Part shown: positions 1 to 11,292 of the stretch, one piece after another
How the letters are laid out: the number at the start of each line of letters is the position of its first letter
Numbering within the stretch: position 1 is the stretch's first letter
Assembly: GCA_016165875.1 (NCBI GenBank)
Contig: JABBOT010000013.1
Location: forward strand, 8,416,909 to 8,480,908
Length of the DNA: 64,000 nt
Origin: Acanthopleura granulata
Taxonomy: Eukaryota; Mollusca; Polyplacophora; Chitonida; Chitonidae
Direction: 5' to 3'
Notes under the pieces: generated by a model
The model's input: only the letters and a program-made list of their open reading frames with translations
Database searches by the model: none
What the model was told of the DNA's origin: nothing
Program-made: the position numbers and the translations under genes

Positions 1-295
1 AATTATTTGATTGTTGATGAAAAACATACTCAGGTATAGAGAGTTCGACCTATATCTGCGACCTTTGACGAGGTAGTTACAAACTGAATCGTTTCACTCT
101 AACTTTTTGGTACCGATCATTTCGCCATAGGGCGATAGACCAATGTGTCTAGGACTACCATACACGCGTGCCCTGCAACGATTTGTCACCTCAATAAGCG
201 AAATCCAACAGCCCTTATGTGGTCTTGTCGAAAAAAGTGTTTCAAAGCGCTGGGTTTTCAAATCAACGGGTAATTTGTGGCAGTTTGGGCAATAG
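1..295. other. no gene recognised
   Basis: AT-rich sequence with no long reading frame, no splice-bordered exon and no repeat that I recognise. Confidence 0.5.
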
Positions 296-660
296 GGGAG
301 TTTCGAGTTAGAACTCTTTTATCGCTAAAGGTAAGAAAAGCCTGACTCTACAATGTGACCTGTTCAAAATGTTAGGCAGTCCTTTCTGATTACATTTAAT
401 ATAACACGGACGTCTAAGTACAATATCACAAAAAGTTATTTAGAGTAGACGTACGATAGGGAAAACTGAGCTGAAAGTTTTTTTAACTTAAGAACCTGCT
501 GATTGATGGATACGTCGTTTGTGCCTCCCTAACACGGAGAGACAGGTGATCGCTAAATTAAAGTGAACAAAACTGCGTTATATTGTTGATAAGTCACATG
601 AGACAGTGGGATTCTTTTTATCTTTTGCGACACAAGAGTTCGAACTCGAATCTCCTGTGT
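296..660 (+). repeat. dispersed repeat, copy 1 (pair with 7440-7808)
   Basis: This stretch is co-linear with 7440-7808. Both begin with 'tttcgagttagaactctttt' and share the blocks 'cgtacgatagggaaaa', 'tttttttaacttaagaa' and 'cacggagagaca'. Identity is roughly 80 per cent with small indels. There is no coding potential. It is probably an old copy of a mobile element whose ends are not visible. Confidence 0.75.
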
Positions 661-1399
661 TAATCGATTATCACACCCATTTATATACTTAGAAGTTTTC
701 GTATGAATTAACAAAAACTCCCCCAAAACGGAGATAAAATCGCTGAAGTAAGCAAAAATAAAATGTCCAAGAAAGTGTGTTGAGTGGCGACCACGCACAA
801 TTCGACCAGTTATTGGTCATTTACATTCACTTACGTATTGATGACGTCACAGACGGCCAGTGTCCTCAGCTTGAGATTTTTACTTTCTAGTCCGTAAATG
901 TTCCAGCAGATAAGTTTCATTGTGTACCTGGAGGCAGCTGGAAACTCTGGAGACCTGCCAGCCATTTTTCTGTGGGACAGACAGCAACGAAAAGTGAGGG
1001 GAAATAACAAACCAGCCAAAAAAAAGAAGAAAAAAAAAACAGAAAAAATCAATATCGTCCGAGCAACGCCCCCCACAAAACAAAACAACATCAACAAAAA
1101 CAGAACTATATATAACCTTAGAGTCTTCATTCATTTGTACAGAGACAAAATTAATGGTACTATGCCTTTCCTTGCAATGTCATCTAGTTACGGCTTGGTA
1201 CGGGTTGGTAGCTTAGAAACCAGTTCTTTTTTCAGTACTGTTTTGAAAACCTTCCGTTAAATTCGTTTTTTGACGGCGGATAACATTGTCGTGAATCTAT
1301 TTAACGGAATAATCCCTTTCTGGTGACCAGTTATTTCATTCTTGATAACAATTTAAACCGTAATCAACAACAAACCATAACATGTCACCAGACATGACA
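661..1399. other. no gene recognised; A-rich tract
   Basis: A purine run (about 1013-1045) gives an artefactual lysine-rich reading frame. The minus strand near 850-930 has a short peptide resembling the start of a LINE endonuclease (WNIYGL), but it does not continue, so no element is called. Confidence 0.4.
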
Positions 1400-1565
1400 C
1401 CCCACCCATTCACATTACACTCACACCAGGCCAACCAGTCCTGTTTCCTTACTCTAACCTCTCTGTATTGAGCGCCAAGCGAGGCAGTAACAAGTACTAT
1501 TTTTATAGTTTCTGGTATGACCCAACCCGGGATTGATCCCGGATCTCCCGATTCCGCAACTTATT
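1400..1565 (-). mobile_element. tRNA-derived SINE, family B
   Basis: Read on the minus strand it contains a polymerase III B-box-like core ('cgggattgatcccgg' region at about 1529-1545). It shares the block 'gcgccaagcgaggcag' with the oppositely oriented copy at 44098-44330. Family B is my label for a repeat distinct from the abundant family A. Confidence 0.6.
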
Positions 1566-2203
1566 TTTAAACTGGTTGGTAAAGCATGGTTTTAGCTAAA
1601 CATATCCATCAAGTCACCAGAGGCCACTTTAATCAAAATGTCAGAACGACAATTATGTAAGATATCGTACCTCGCGTATACGTCTCTTGCACAAAAATGC
1701 TTTGTGAAAACAGACAACGTCGGAAGTTATCGTACAGCACGTTGTATACGATAAACTTTACAACAAAAAGTATCGTACGACCCTTGATGAAAATGGCCAT
1801 AGTGTTTTACAAAGTGAGAAATTGGTGGGTACCGTGCGGAAGAGTGGGACGGGTGACATGGTGGAGTGATGGCTTTTTTCAGTGCCTTACAAGGTAACCA
1901 GCCTGCTAGTAACTGATATGGGTTGCTCTTGACATTGTTCTTTATTAGGTTCAGAGACGCGGAGGGTCTGCGTTGGTCAGAGCTTGACCGTAAATTGCTG
2001 CCTGTTGCCTTTTCACTGCGATGATCTCGGTATTATGTCATACCTTTCCACTAAGCGGGAGGTCTCGGGGTCGATCTACAATCAAGCTATTCCTAAGATT
2101 TTGAAATCAGTGATTTTGATACAATTGTAAATTTCTGATCTGTAGTTTCTCATTAAGAGATATGCACAGTTCAGTCGGCTATATTGGTAAAATTAGTATA
2201 TCT
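1566..2203. other. no gene recognised
   Basis: No supported exon or repeat. The longest frame (66 codons from 1697) has no recognisable similarity and no splice context. Confidence 0.4.
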
Positions 2204-2498
2204 CTGGTTTATTTATTCCTCCATTTGTCTGGTGTTTTACGCTCCACTCTAGATTATTTCACACGTACTACGCCAGCCAGCATTACGGTTATAGGAAACC
2301 TGGCTGAACTCAAGGGAAACCCACGACGATCCGAAGGTTGCTGGCAGACCTTCCCACGTACATGTATGTATCACCGGAGAGGAAGCCAGCCAGAGCTGAT
2401 CCTGAAGCCTCAGCGACCGTCTTAGTGATCCTGAAGCCTCAGCGACCGTCTTAGTGAGAGGCTTCAAGGTCATTGTACTGCGCTAACAAGCTAACCCC
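2204..2498 (-). mobile_element. tRNA-derived SINE, family A
   Basis: Reverse copy: it begins with the complement of the A-rich tail (tttatttattcc), continues through 'tggtgttttacgc' and 'cagaccttcccacgta', and ends in the tRNA-like head near 2490. It carries an internal 29-bp tandem duplication (2398-2455) just at the B box, so this copy has two B boxes. Confidence 0.85.
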
Positions 2499-2910
2499 TA
2501 TGTCATGAACACCGTCATCCCCGATTTAACCCTTACTATTTACAGATGGGCCCCCATAAGTCTTGACAGATTTCCTGTCAGTTCCTGGCTTTTACTGGGT
2601 GAAGCATCACGTCTACCCATGTATGACGGAGCAAACGTCCCTACCCCTGCCCGTAAATGTTTTGGGCATAGTCATATTTTATCGACGGTTTCAGTGTAAA
2701 ATTCAGTCATGCATGACAGGTCAATGAATGCTGCACCACAAAATCACCCATGCATATCTATAAAGCGGAATTACATGTACACCTGATACCTGGGATATAT
2801 AACTGGTGTTGTACATGCATCATAAAACGCCACACACTTTCAAGATAATGAATAATTTTTGAATGATGCTGAAAGCAGTTATGATATAATGAAACTATCT
2901 TTTAAAAAGA
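2499..2910. other. no gene recognised
   Basis: Unremarkable sequence between two SINE copies. Confidence 0.4.
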
Positions 2911-3176
2911 GCGCCTCCGTGGCCAGGGAGTGGGGGATGTAGCGCGCCGGCGAGGAGTTATAACCCCGTGCCTCTCACCAATGCAGTCGCTGTGAGTTTA
3001 AATCCAACTCATGCTGGCTTCTTTTCCGGCCGTACGTGAAGTCTGCAGCAACCTGCGGATGGTCGTGGGCTTCCTCCTGGCTCTGCCCGGTTTTCTCCAA
3101 CCATAATGCTTCCCTTCGTCGTGTAAGTGAAATATTCTTGAGTACGGCGTGAGACATCAATCAAATAAATAAATAC
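2911..3176 (+). mobile_element. tRNA-derived SINE, family A, near full length
   Basis: The head 'gcgcctccgtggccag' resembles a tRNA A box. The B box (gtgagtttaaatccaa) follows, then the long conserved body ('ggatggtcgtgggcttcctc'), and the tail 'aaataaataaatac'. It is flanked by AT-rich DNA. Confidence 0.9.
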
Positions 3177-3407
3177 ATGTAAACAAGGAAGCTTTTATAT
3201 TGGTGCATGCACTGCAGACAAAATGTGAGCCTCACACAGACACACAGAAAGCCCGGCCCGTTGTTGGACTCCAACGGCCAGCTCGTTCTTCTCGTATGTT
3301 TGAATTTCAGTCTCGCTGATTTTCCTGCGGTCTTCAGTAGGGAGGTTTATCAGATGCAATGCCCAGGGCGGTGATTACCTCCCGGCACTCCTGCTTCCTC
3401 CACCTTT

Positions 3408-3519
3408 GATATACTATACATCATCTATATACTATATAATATATGTATTCATACCATACTACGTGTATACTATGTACTGTGTATACTATGTAAAATATGT
3501 ATGGCCACAATGAGATGTG

Positions 3520-3559
<40 letters not shown>

Positions 3560-3606
3560 GATATATATATGTGTGTGTGTGTGTGTGTGTATATGTATAT
3601 ATATAT
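3408..3606. repeat. TA / TG microsatellite
   Basis: A 'tatactat' motif runs from about 3408, then (TA)n and (GT)n runs at 3518-3606. Frames on both strands here encode only Tyr-Ile-Val repeats and are not genes. Confidence 0.9.
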
Positions 3607-4454
3607 TTACAAGTACAAGTACAGTTGCCTACAGATACGGACTGCCTTAATCGATCCAACGAACTATGTGGATACATAATTCTGTTTTTTGATAGATCCA
3701 CCGCTCCTACCATCGTATATTTATATGTATATAGTTAGCTGCTCGCGTTCACAAATCAGCCTGAGCTTGGCCTCTTCACATACCACATACTATATTTTCA
3801 AATGACGTCTCTGTGTATACAGACTCGTTGCTACAAAACATTCGGGTCGTATATATTACACAGGAGCTATGTTTACGTATCATATAACACGTTCATGACT
3901 TGATGTTTAAATGCTACTAACTTAGTGTGCCCCACATGATCATGTCAGCTTGATGCTATTCTGTATAATTCTGTGACGAATATACCATTCCCCTCATCGT
4001 TAAATTGCATGACGTATATTTCTAGAACTCTCCTCCCTGGAGACACCATAAGCTTATTGACACATGATACACACGTATGATTCTGAGGACTTCTATGATT
4101 GAATCATTGCTAAGTACAACGTAAAACCCAAGCATACATACAAATATATATACATACACACAAACGTATGTTGTCGTGGTGCTTACAAGCAACTAAGCAC
4201 AGGGTCGCGTTGTACGTACAGGGGCCAGAACATTATCATCAAGAAGCTTCTTAGCTTCCTTTATCCAATGGTTTCTATCACAGGATTTGCATAATAAGGT
4301 AAACGCTGTGATGTGAACATCTTTTCTGCATTGATAATCATTTCAAAAAGCATGCCGTGGGTACAGAAGCACGGGCAAAATTCTACGCGCCAACCCGTTA
4401 CCTTATGCACTCACAAACACCCACAACAGCTATATAGAGCATTGATTTTCCTTA
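3607..4454. other. no gene recognised
   Basis: AT-rich sequence without supported exons. A short 'acatacacacaa' dinucleotide-like patch lies at about 4135-4165. Confidence 0.4.
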
Positions 4455-4727
4455 TTTTTAACATGTGGCTCAGCCGGTTAGCGCGTTATCGCAGCACAAT
4501 GGCACCCGAAACCTCCCGCCAGTGTGGTCGCTGTGAGTTCAAGTCCAACCCATGCTGGCTCCCTCTCCGGCCGTGCGTGGGAAGGTCTGCCATCAAGTTA
4601 CGGATGGTCGTGGGTTTGCCCGAGCTCTGCACGGTTTCCTCCCACCATAATGCTGGCCGCCGTCGTATAAGTGAAATATTCTTGAGTACGGCGTAAAACA
4701 TTAATCAAATAAATAAATAAATAAATC
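4455..4727 (+). mobile_element. tRNA-derived SINE, family A, near full length
   Basis: The head is 'tggctcagccggttagcgcg', with B box 'gtgagttcaagtccaa' at about 4532, body through 'cataatgctggccgccgtcg', and an (AAAT)n tail ending at about 4727. A detached tail fragment lies just downstream at about 4800-4822. Confidence 0.9.
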
Positions 4728-5009
4728 ATTTTCATCATTGTAGTACATTCATCACCTTTAACTTAACTTGATAACTTCAGCTGCCATATTGATACAACAT
4801 CGTAAAACACCAACCAAATATATGTAGATCAGAAGTACCTGTATATAAAAACAGAACCAATCTCTTTTTACCTGACAATTCATATGAAATGTGAACCAGG
4901 CTAAAATATATACGTGCATAATCTGTGGTGTAAATTTATATTTCAAACCTATTCAAACAAAAATCTCTTGTGTTGCATAGACTCGGTGCGCGGGCAGCAT
5001 CAGGCATGG

Positions 5010-5244
5010 TGGCTACTTGTATTAAGGAGCGTACACCTAACAAATATGCTTTCCCTGTGAGTTCAAGTCCAGTTGATGTTGGCTTCCTCTTCCGCCGTAC
5101 ATGGGAAGGTCTGACAGCAACCTGCGGATGGTCATGAGTTTCCCTCGGGCTCTGCCTGAATCCTTCCCACCATAATACTAACCGCCGTCTTGTAAGTGAA
5201 ATATTTTTGAGTACGAAGTAAAACTGCAATCAAATAAATAAGTA
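5010..5244 (+). mobile_element. tRNA-derived SINE, family A, degenerate head
   Basis: B box and body are clear (gtgagttcaagtccag at about 5056, then the 'gggaaggtctgacagcaacc' block). The tail is 'atcaaataaataagta'. The tRNA head is barely recognisable. Confidence 0.8.
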
Positions 5245-5246
5245 CG

Positions 5247-5592
5247 TTGGAATAACGGTCTATCAGCAAGGTGCGGACGGCCTTGGGTTTTCCTTTTTTC
5301 CCACCAAAATTCTGGCCGCCATCGCATGAAGCTAGCCACACACGATAGCTTAAGAACTCCACTCAATTGTTGCGTTGAGTCCCAAGGGCATGTGTATGCA
5401 ACGTAACGACGCGACTCAACTGGGGTTGTCGTTACATGCATGTGAGGGTTTTTTAAAGTCGTATGTCAATTGGAGACTGGGGCCAACTCGACACGATCAG
5501 ATAAGTTGAGTTGACTCCCGTCTTAAGGTCTCGTGTATGCCGATCTGAAATGGAATATTCTTGAGTACGATATAAAACACCAATAAAGCAGA
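5247..5592 (+). mobile_element. family A SINE fragment split by an insertion
   Basis: The middle of the SINE body is at 5247-5332 (tcagcaaggtgcggacggcc through 'tctggccgcc'). The continuation, 'gaatattcttgagtacg' plus 'aaaacaccaat', is at 5541-5592. About 205 bp of unrelated DNA with inverted ends separates the halves. Confidence 0.7.
5336..5539. mobile_element. small inverted-terminal-repeat insertion (MITE-like)
   Basis: The left end (5337-5366, with 'cacgatagcttaagaa' and 'actcaa') and the right end (5506-5538, with 'ttgagttgact' and 'tcttaaggtctcgtg') are imperfect inverted complements of about 28 bp. The element sits inside a SINE, so it inserted later. It has no coding sequence. A clear target duplication was not found. 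Confidence 0.55.
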
Positions 5593-5741
5593 AAAATAAC
5601 TAATACTGGCAAATATTATGAGTAAATTTACTTACGTATCTGTGTTCACCTAGCTTGTTCCCAACTAACCTGTCTCTATACAGACTTACAGCCCTATGTA
5701 GACAAGTTTGCAGCCAGGGTGACACTGTGCATTGTGTTCAG

Positions 5742-5899
5742 CTGCTGGGGATATGACTGCTCGGGAAGCTATTCTACTGGAACGTGATTTTATGAATACC
5801 TGCATTTTGACAAATGACTTCACTGGCTTGATCTACGTGTCTTGCAGCGGGAACAAACTTTTTACCGCGTATATTGAGGAGTTTAACAGCATTATAAAG
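5742..5899 (+). other. possible orphan exon, unknown protein
   Basis: An open stretch runs from an AG (gtgttcag) at 5740-5741 to AAG|gtaact at 5899/5900. It encodes about 52 residues including 'MTAREAILLERDF'. I do not recognise the peptide, and no partner exon with matching phase was found nearby. It may be chance. Confidence 0.15.
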
Positions 5900-6087
5900 G
5901 TAACTAGTAACATCTAGGGCTTTAAATGTATGTTATACCCTCTTTATATGTACAACTGAATCTTCACATGTGAATAAAGGTTTCCTACATTCACTTTCCT
6001 CTGGGCCCTTGATATACCTCTAATCCGAAGTACATAGATAGCTGAAACTATGTCACAGTGTTTTTGCGGTAGTTCGTCTATTAAGCG

Positions 6088-6245
6088 TTGTGGTCGAGGG
6101 ATCAGCGCGCCAGCGGGGCGTGACGATCCCGGTGTCTCTCACCAATGCGGTCCCTGTGAGTTCAAATCCAACTCATGCTGGCTTCTTTTCCGGCCGTACG
6201 TGGGAAGGTCTGCCAGCAACATGTGGATGATCTGGGGTTTTCCAC
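6088..6245 (+). mobile_element. family A SINE, 3'-truncated
   Basis: Head and B box (gtgagttcaaatccaa at about 6156) plus the first half of the body are present. Similarity stops at about 6245, before the 'cataatgctgg' block, and no tail follows. Confidence 0.8.
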
Positions 6246-7114
6246 AGAAGTTATGGAAAATATTTTTTGTACGTTGTATTTGACGCCTGAACCCCAGAAC
6301 ACTGAACTGTACACGAAAATTTCGTCCTGAGAATGGGATGTGGCTCACCGAGTAAAATGCGCGATTACTCATATCGGGAAATCCATACGACTGAGTACAA
6401 TTCTCGCTGACTCCTGGTTGTGTCAGATACCCAAACATTTACCATTCGACGTGGTCGTCGGGTTGAGCTGAGTTTCGTCTGAAGCTCCCGCGTATATGTC
6501 CAACTGAAGACTGTTTTTCTCCCGCCAATATATAGAGTGCATATCTGTACGTCACATATGGAAAAGTTTGTCAGTAAATTGCCAGTTGTCAGTCGTTTAA
6601 ACCGTACACTTCGGTTCCTCCACCCACTAAACTGACCGTATTCGTATCTGTGTGTATATATCATTCAACCCATGAACTGATCAATCACTCAATCAACCAA
6701 TCAATCAATTAATTAACCAATCAAAACTTCACTCTGCAAAAAAATCAGTATAACAGTCACCAGTTGTCTTACATAGTCCTGTGACATGAACGCGTCGTGG
6801 ATTTTAGGGAAAAAACATAATGTACAATTTGCCGAAAGACAAGAGGCAGCCTATTACAGGGACTGATTGAGCTTACGTTGCTCTTAATCACATGCATTTG
6901 TGCACGACTGCTTTCAAGTCTTGTTTTGTTGGTAAATTAGGAGTCTCTTTCAAACAGCATTGTAACGTGAAGAACGTGATGTATAATATTTTGCACATAT
7001 CACTGTCTATTTACTCATGATACATGTAATTGTTATTTTACAAAGAAAAAATAAACATTTGATGTAAATTATTTTACCAAGTTTCACATTATACAATTAT
7101 TACATGTTACACGA
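6246..7114. other. no gene recognised
   Basis: AT-rich sequence. A block near 6600-6640 (cttcggttcctccaccca) resembles a fragment of the family C SINE seen at 13545 and 29640. No exon is supported. Confidence 0.4.
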
Positions 7115-7333
7115 GTGGAATATCGTGATTTATTGGCTCGAGACATTTTATGTACAAATATCGCGTTGTGTGATTCAAAAGATCAGCTGTGGAGAGCAAG
7201 AACCGATTTATTATACCGAATGACACTTCATGGACTTAAATATGACAACATGTTGATTTTCACTATGCTTGATAACAACAGACAGAAGGTACCTGTGAAG
7301 CTGACAGTAGAAGACGACAAGCGAAATAGATAG
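7115..7333 (+). other. unassigned 72-codon reading frame
   Basis: This frame looks less biased than its surroundings (charged residues, a motif DDKRNR at the end). It has no recognisable domain, and no splice or promoter context that I can support. It could be a relic of a mobile element, because the next block (7440-7808) is a dispersed repeat. Confidence 0.15.
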
Positions 7334-7439
7334 CAAGGGAACACAGCTGACGACTGGGCCAAAAATGGGATTTAGCACGACTGAGCTTGATGCATTTTAT
7401 TTGTTACGCAGACAACGTCACAGGAGACAGCCTCATGAA

Positions 7440-7808
7440 AAGCGGAGTTTCGAGTTAGAACTCTTTTATCGCTAAGGGTAAGAAAAGCCCTACTGTACCA
7501 TGTGACCAGTCAAAAATGTTAGGCACCTATTCTTGATTACATTTACTATAACATGGGCGTCTAAAAAAAGTTTCAAAAAAAGTTACTTCGAATAGGCGTA
7601 CGATAGGGAAAATTGAGGAACTGGAAGTTTTTTTAACTTAAGAAGTTCCTCAACAAAGGAGAGGTCGTTTGTACCTGCCTGACACGGAGAGACATGTGAT
7701 CGGCAAATTAAATTGAACAAATTGCCTGACATTTTTGACAAGTCACATGACAGAGTCAACTATTTTTACCTTCTACTACAAAAGAGTACAAACTCGAAAC
7801 TCCCATAT
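7440..7808 (+). repeat. dispersed repeat, copy 2 (pair with 296-660)
   Basis: Same order of conserved blocks as 296-660, including the 'tttcgagttagaactctttt' start and the 'cacggagagaca' block. It ends near 'caaactcgaaactcc'. The two copies have the same orientation and lie about 7.1 kb apart. Confidence 0.75.
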
Positions 7809-8320
7809 TGGAGCATCCCACGTCACGTGGTTTTATCCACGGAGGGGAAGAGAAACGCGAGATGTAATGAACGCCAGTATATACCTGTATCATCATGGCC
7901 CTCAGCAAACCGTAACAGACCACAATGCATTGCGGCAGATGTGTGAAGAACAGGAAGACTTCCCAGGCTGGTCACAAATGGGAAATACTTCGGCGAAGTT
8001 TGATTAACGACATCTGTTATCAGCGAAAAATTTGAAAATGAAACAGCTTTGTTAATTGCCTATTCTTGCGTTGTATTAAGACGCAAACTGTCGGTTTCGC
8101 ACGTCTGCGCATAAGAGACATCAAACTTCAGTCAAGCTAAACAAAGCAATCTCGAATCCACGTAACAGGACAGACGAGGAAAAATAACAGTTAACTGGTC
8201 AAATTGTGACGCATACACAATTCTGTTTCTGTTAAAATGACCACATTTCGACTGACAGTTTCAGTTAAAGGCAAAGACCACATAAAAATAAAGTTATGGT
8301 GGGTGAAAAGACCATTAAAA
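7809..8320. other. no gene recognised
   Basis: Two overlapping frames of 77 and 90 codons occur here, but neither has recognisable similarity. No exon is supported. Confidence 0.4.
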
Positions 8321-8477
8321 ACTAATGCGGTCGCTGTGAGTTCAAGTCCAGGTCATGCTGGCTTCCTCTGCGGGTGGTCGTATATTTCCTGCCCGGTATC
8401 CTCCCACCGTAATGCTGGACACCGTCGTATAACTGAAATATTGTTGAGTTCGACGCAAAACACCAATCAAATAAAGA
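8321..8477 (+). mobile_element. family A SINE with internal deletion
   Basis: B box (gtgagttcaagtccag) and 'catgctggcttcctc' are joined directly to 'gggtggtcg' and then to the 3' body and 'ccaatcaaataaag' tail. About 50 bp of the usual middle is missing. Confidence 0.8.
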
Positions 8478-9055
8478 AAAAAATTAATTAATAAAAACTA
8501 CGTCTGAAAATACCTTCACTAATTTTATTAAATTTATTTCCACCAAATTAAACGCAGCCACTACTTAAATGACCATGACTTCATTTATGTGTGGTCTTGC
8601 CCTTTAAAGTTCGTAAGAAAACGTCGATGCCATCTTATTATAAAGCTTTAGTTATTTCTCGGATTTTCCCAACATATTTGTATACGAAACGCTGTTTCCG
8701 ATGTTCTCATGTATACCCAAGAAAAATGTGTAGCGCTAGTGGGTATGAGAGTACCGCAAATCGCGCAAGATGAGGACCCATACATAAAAGTATCCGTGAC
8801 CTAGCAAAACCTCCCTTTGAAGACAAGGTCGTTACATTAAACTAACACTCCACACTTCTCATCCGTTCTGACGAGGTCATTACACTTACCGAACACTCCA
8901 CACTTCACATGTCTACTGATGCTTTCTTTCTCTTTGCAGTAGTTCTGTGTTAGAATATAGAGCACACTTTAAAGTGTACCTGTTGTGATTGAACAACACA
9001 CAAGACGTCTAAGACGTAATACATGTTCGGGCGCAGATCGAGGACGAAAAGCAGC
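8478..9055. other. no gene recognised
   Basis: Sequence upstream of the gypsy element with a locally repeated phrase (acactccacacttc at about 8846 and 8903). No exon is supported. Confidence 0.4.
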
Positions 9056-9181
9056 TATCGTCATATGTCATTCCATTGTACAAGGAACAAGGGAAACTGC
9101 CCTAGTTGTCACGACAGCTTACGCTTGTTGGTAATAAACACTGCTATATCACTCCATTGACGAGCCCATGTGGTCATGACA
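9056..9181 (+). repeat. gypsy 5' LTR
   Basis: About 126 bp, aligned with 13023-13159 through 'cattgtaca', 'tcacgacag', 'taataaac' and 'cccatgtggtc'. It ends in ACA directly before the TGGTGGTAGC primer-binding candidate. The internal 'taataaa' could be a polyadenylation signal. Confidence 0.75.
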
Positions 9182-9297
9182 TGGTGGTAGCTGTGAAAAC
9201 GCGAAATTCATGTTAAATCTGACAGTAAGGATTGCTCCGAGTGAAACAAACTTTGATTGTGAGTCATTGTGGATTGTTTTACCGTTATTTCTGTGCT

Positions 9298-9792
9298 ATG
9301 GATTCACTGAAACACCCGGAACCGCTCCATTTGTCGAGCGGGAACGTGAGCGAGAACTGGCGCCGCTATAAACAACGTTAGAAGTTGTACAGACTGGCAT
9401 CGGGTGTGGACGAAAAATCCGTTGAGGTGTAGAGCGCTATCTTCTTACATGTATTTGGGGACGAAGCACTAGAAGTCTTTAACGCCACGGATTATTCTGA
9501 TGATGAAAGGAAATCACTTGAAGCCGTGATCGATTGTTTTGAGAGACACTGCAATCCGTGCAAGAATATTTCCTTTGAGAGATATAAATTCGGCATGAGA
9601 TCTCAACTGGATGGTGAGAGTATCGATCAGTTTGTCACTGATTTGAAGTCAATTGTTGCGGACTGTGAATATGGAACTTTGGCAGAAAATTTAATATATG
9701 ATCGCATTTTGTGGGGTATTAAAGACAATGCCTTGAGAGCTAGATTGCTGAGGGTACCTGACTTGATATTGGCTAAAACTGTTGAACTGTGA
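9298..9792 (+). pseudogene. gypsy gag-like frame
   Basis: From the ATG at 9298 one frame runs to 9792 with two in-frame TAG codons in its first third, so it is dead as it stands. The part from 9526 is typical of retrotransposon gag: a 'FERYKFGMRSQ' segment followed by 'ESIDQFVTDLKSIV' and 'LIYDRILWGIKD'. It should form the capsid of a virus-like particle. A zinc-knuckle region would be expected next, but the sequence after 9792 is disrupted. Confidence 0.8.
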
Positions 9793-9854
9793 AGAACTCA
9801 TGAGACATCTGAAGCCCAGTTAAGGACATTAAGTGACGGCGTAGCCGCAAGTGC

Positions 9855-11292
9855 TACACATGAATGGTACTGACATTGACTTTAAGACAGACTGTGGTGC
9901 TGATGTGGCTGTGATTTCTGAGAAAACGTTCAAACAGTTACGAGAGTGATCTCGCAGACCAACATCAGTCATTTTGGACAGTCCTGGGGGTCAGTTAAAT
10001 TGTCTGGGACAGTTCATCAGTCGTTGTTTTCGTGAACAACAACCCTATTTCCTGAGAGTGTTTGTAGTATAGAGTGATAATGACAATTTGTTGAGTTGCC
10101 CTACAGCTGTCAAAATGAATTTGATCGCACGTCTTGACACTGTAACACACCCAGAGGAAAGTGAAGATGTGTTTGATGAACTAGGTCTAATGAAAGACAC
10201 TATGGTTACAGTTAAGTTACCAGATGATGCTATTCCGTATTGTGCTACAACAGCTAGGCGAGTACCTATTCCACAACTTAAGCAAGTTGTTGAGGAAGAG
10301 CTCAAGCGCATGGAGAGTCTCGGTATGACCCGACTGATTGGTATTCACATATGGTCGTTGTGCCAAAACGTGGTGGTAAAGTACGCATTTGCATTGATTT
10401 AAAGCCACTTAATAAAGCCCTTAGGAGTGACTTGTATACTCCACCAACCGTCGACGACATACTTCATAAACTGTCAGGAGCTAAGGTATTTTCTAAGTTA
10501 GATGCATCGTCTGGTTATTTGTTTCTTGATGAGGAAAGTAGTAAATTAACAACTTTCATAACGACTATTGGCAGATTCAGATTCTTGAGAATGCCGTTTG
10601 GAATTCCAAGTGCCAAGTTTACCCGGGTCAGCGGTATTCCAGGATGACGTCATGGTATTTGGTCCAGATGTAAAGGTGCATGATAACAATTTGTCCAGTG
10701 TTCTTAAGAAAGTGGGTGAGTCTGGCATGAAACTCAATAAAAAGAAACGCGAAATTAGACAGAGTAGTTTTGAGTTCTTAGGACATTTGGTGAGTAAGGA
10801 TGGTATTAAGCCTCATCCGGATAAAGTTCAGACCATAAAGGACCTAAACCCACCTACCGACATTAAACAGCTCAGGCAGGTAATGGGTATGATGAACTAT
10901 TTGGGGAGACATGTTCCCCAAATGGCCGAGATAGCAGTTCCGCTTAATGACTTGTTGCAAAAACATGCAGTATGGATAGCAATGAACACCAGGAGCGAGC
11001 GTTTCAGAAATTAGAGGACTTGATTTCTGAGTCACCGGTCCTAGCTTTTTATGATGTTAATAAGCCATTAACAGTGAGTCCTGACGCTAGTCAGTACGGT
11101 AATGGAGCTGTGTTTATGCAACAACACAGTGAAGGGCTGAAATCCGTGGCTTATTGTTTTCGTCGACTGACTGTCGCTGAACGACGATACGCCGTGATCG
11201 AGAAAGAGTGCTTAGCTCGCACTTGGGTATGTGAAAAGTTCAACAAGTACATTTGTGGACTCCAACATTTCAGCTGGTTGACCGACCACTGA
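9855..11292 (+). pseudogene. gypsy protease, reverse transcriptase and RNase H remnant
   Basis: A protease-like motif at about 9870-9910 reads FKTDCGADVAVIS, with Cys in the place of the usual Thr or Ser. Reverse transcriptase follows in three frames (10088-10402, 10351-10647, 10598-11014). 'VVVPKRGGKVRICIDLKPLN' and 'FSKLDASSGY' mark its fingers and palm. The catalytic box is present as FQDD, and about 50 bp just before it look deleted. RNase H (10972-11292) begins near 'SPDASQYGNGAVF' and contains 'AVIEKECLA'. Frameshifts at about 10350-10400, 10600-10640 and 10970 separate the parts. Confidence 0.85.

Noticed and set aside
831..1130. Possible start of a LINE endonuclease on the minus strand (WNIYGL)
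   Set aside because: The similarity is a few residues long, stops follow at once, and no reverse transcriptase lies downstream on that strand.
3486..3738. Three overlapping Tyr/Ile/Val-rich frames
   Set aside because: TA/TG microsatellite translated in several frames.
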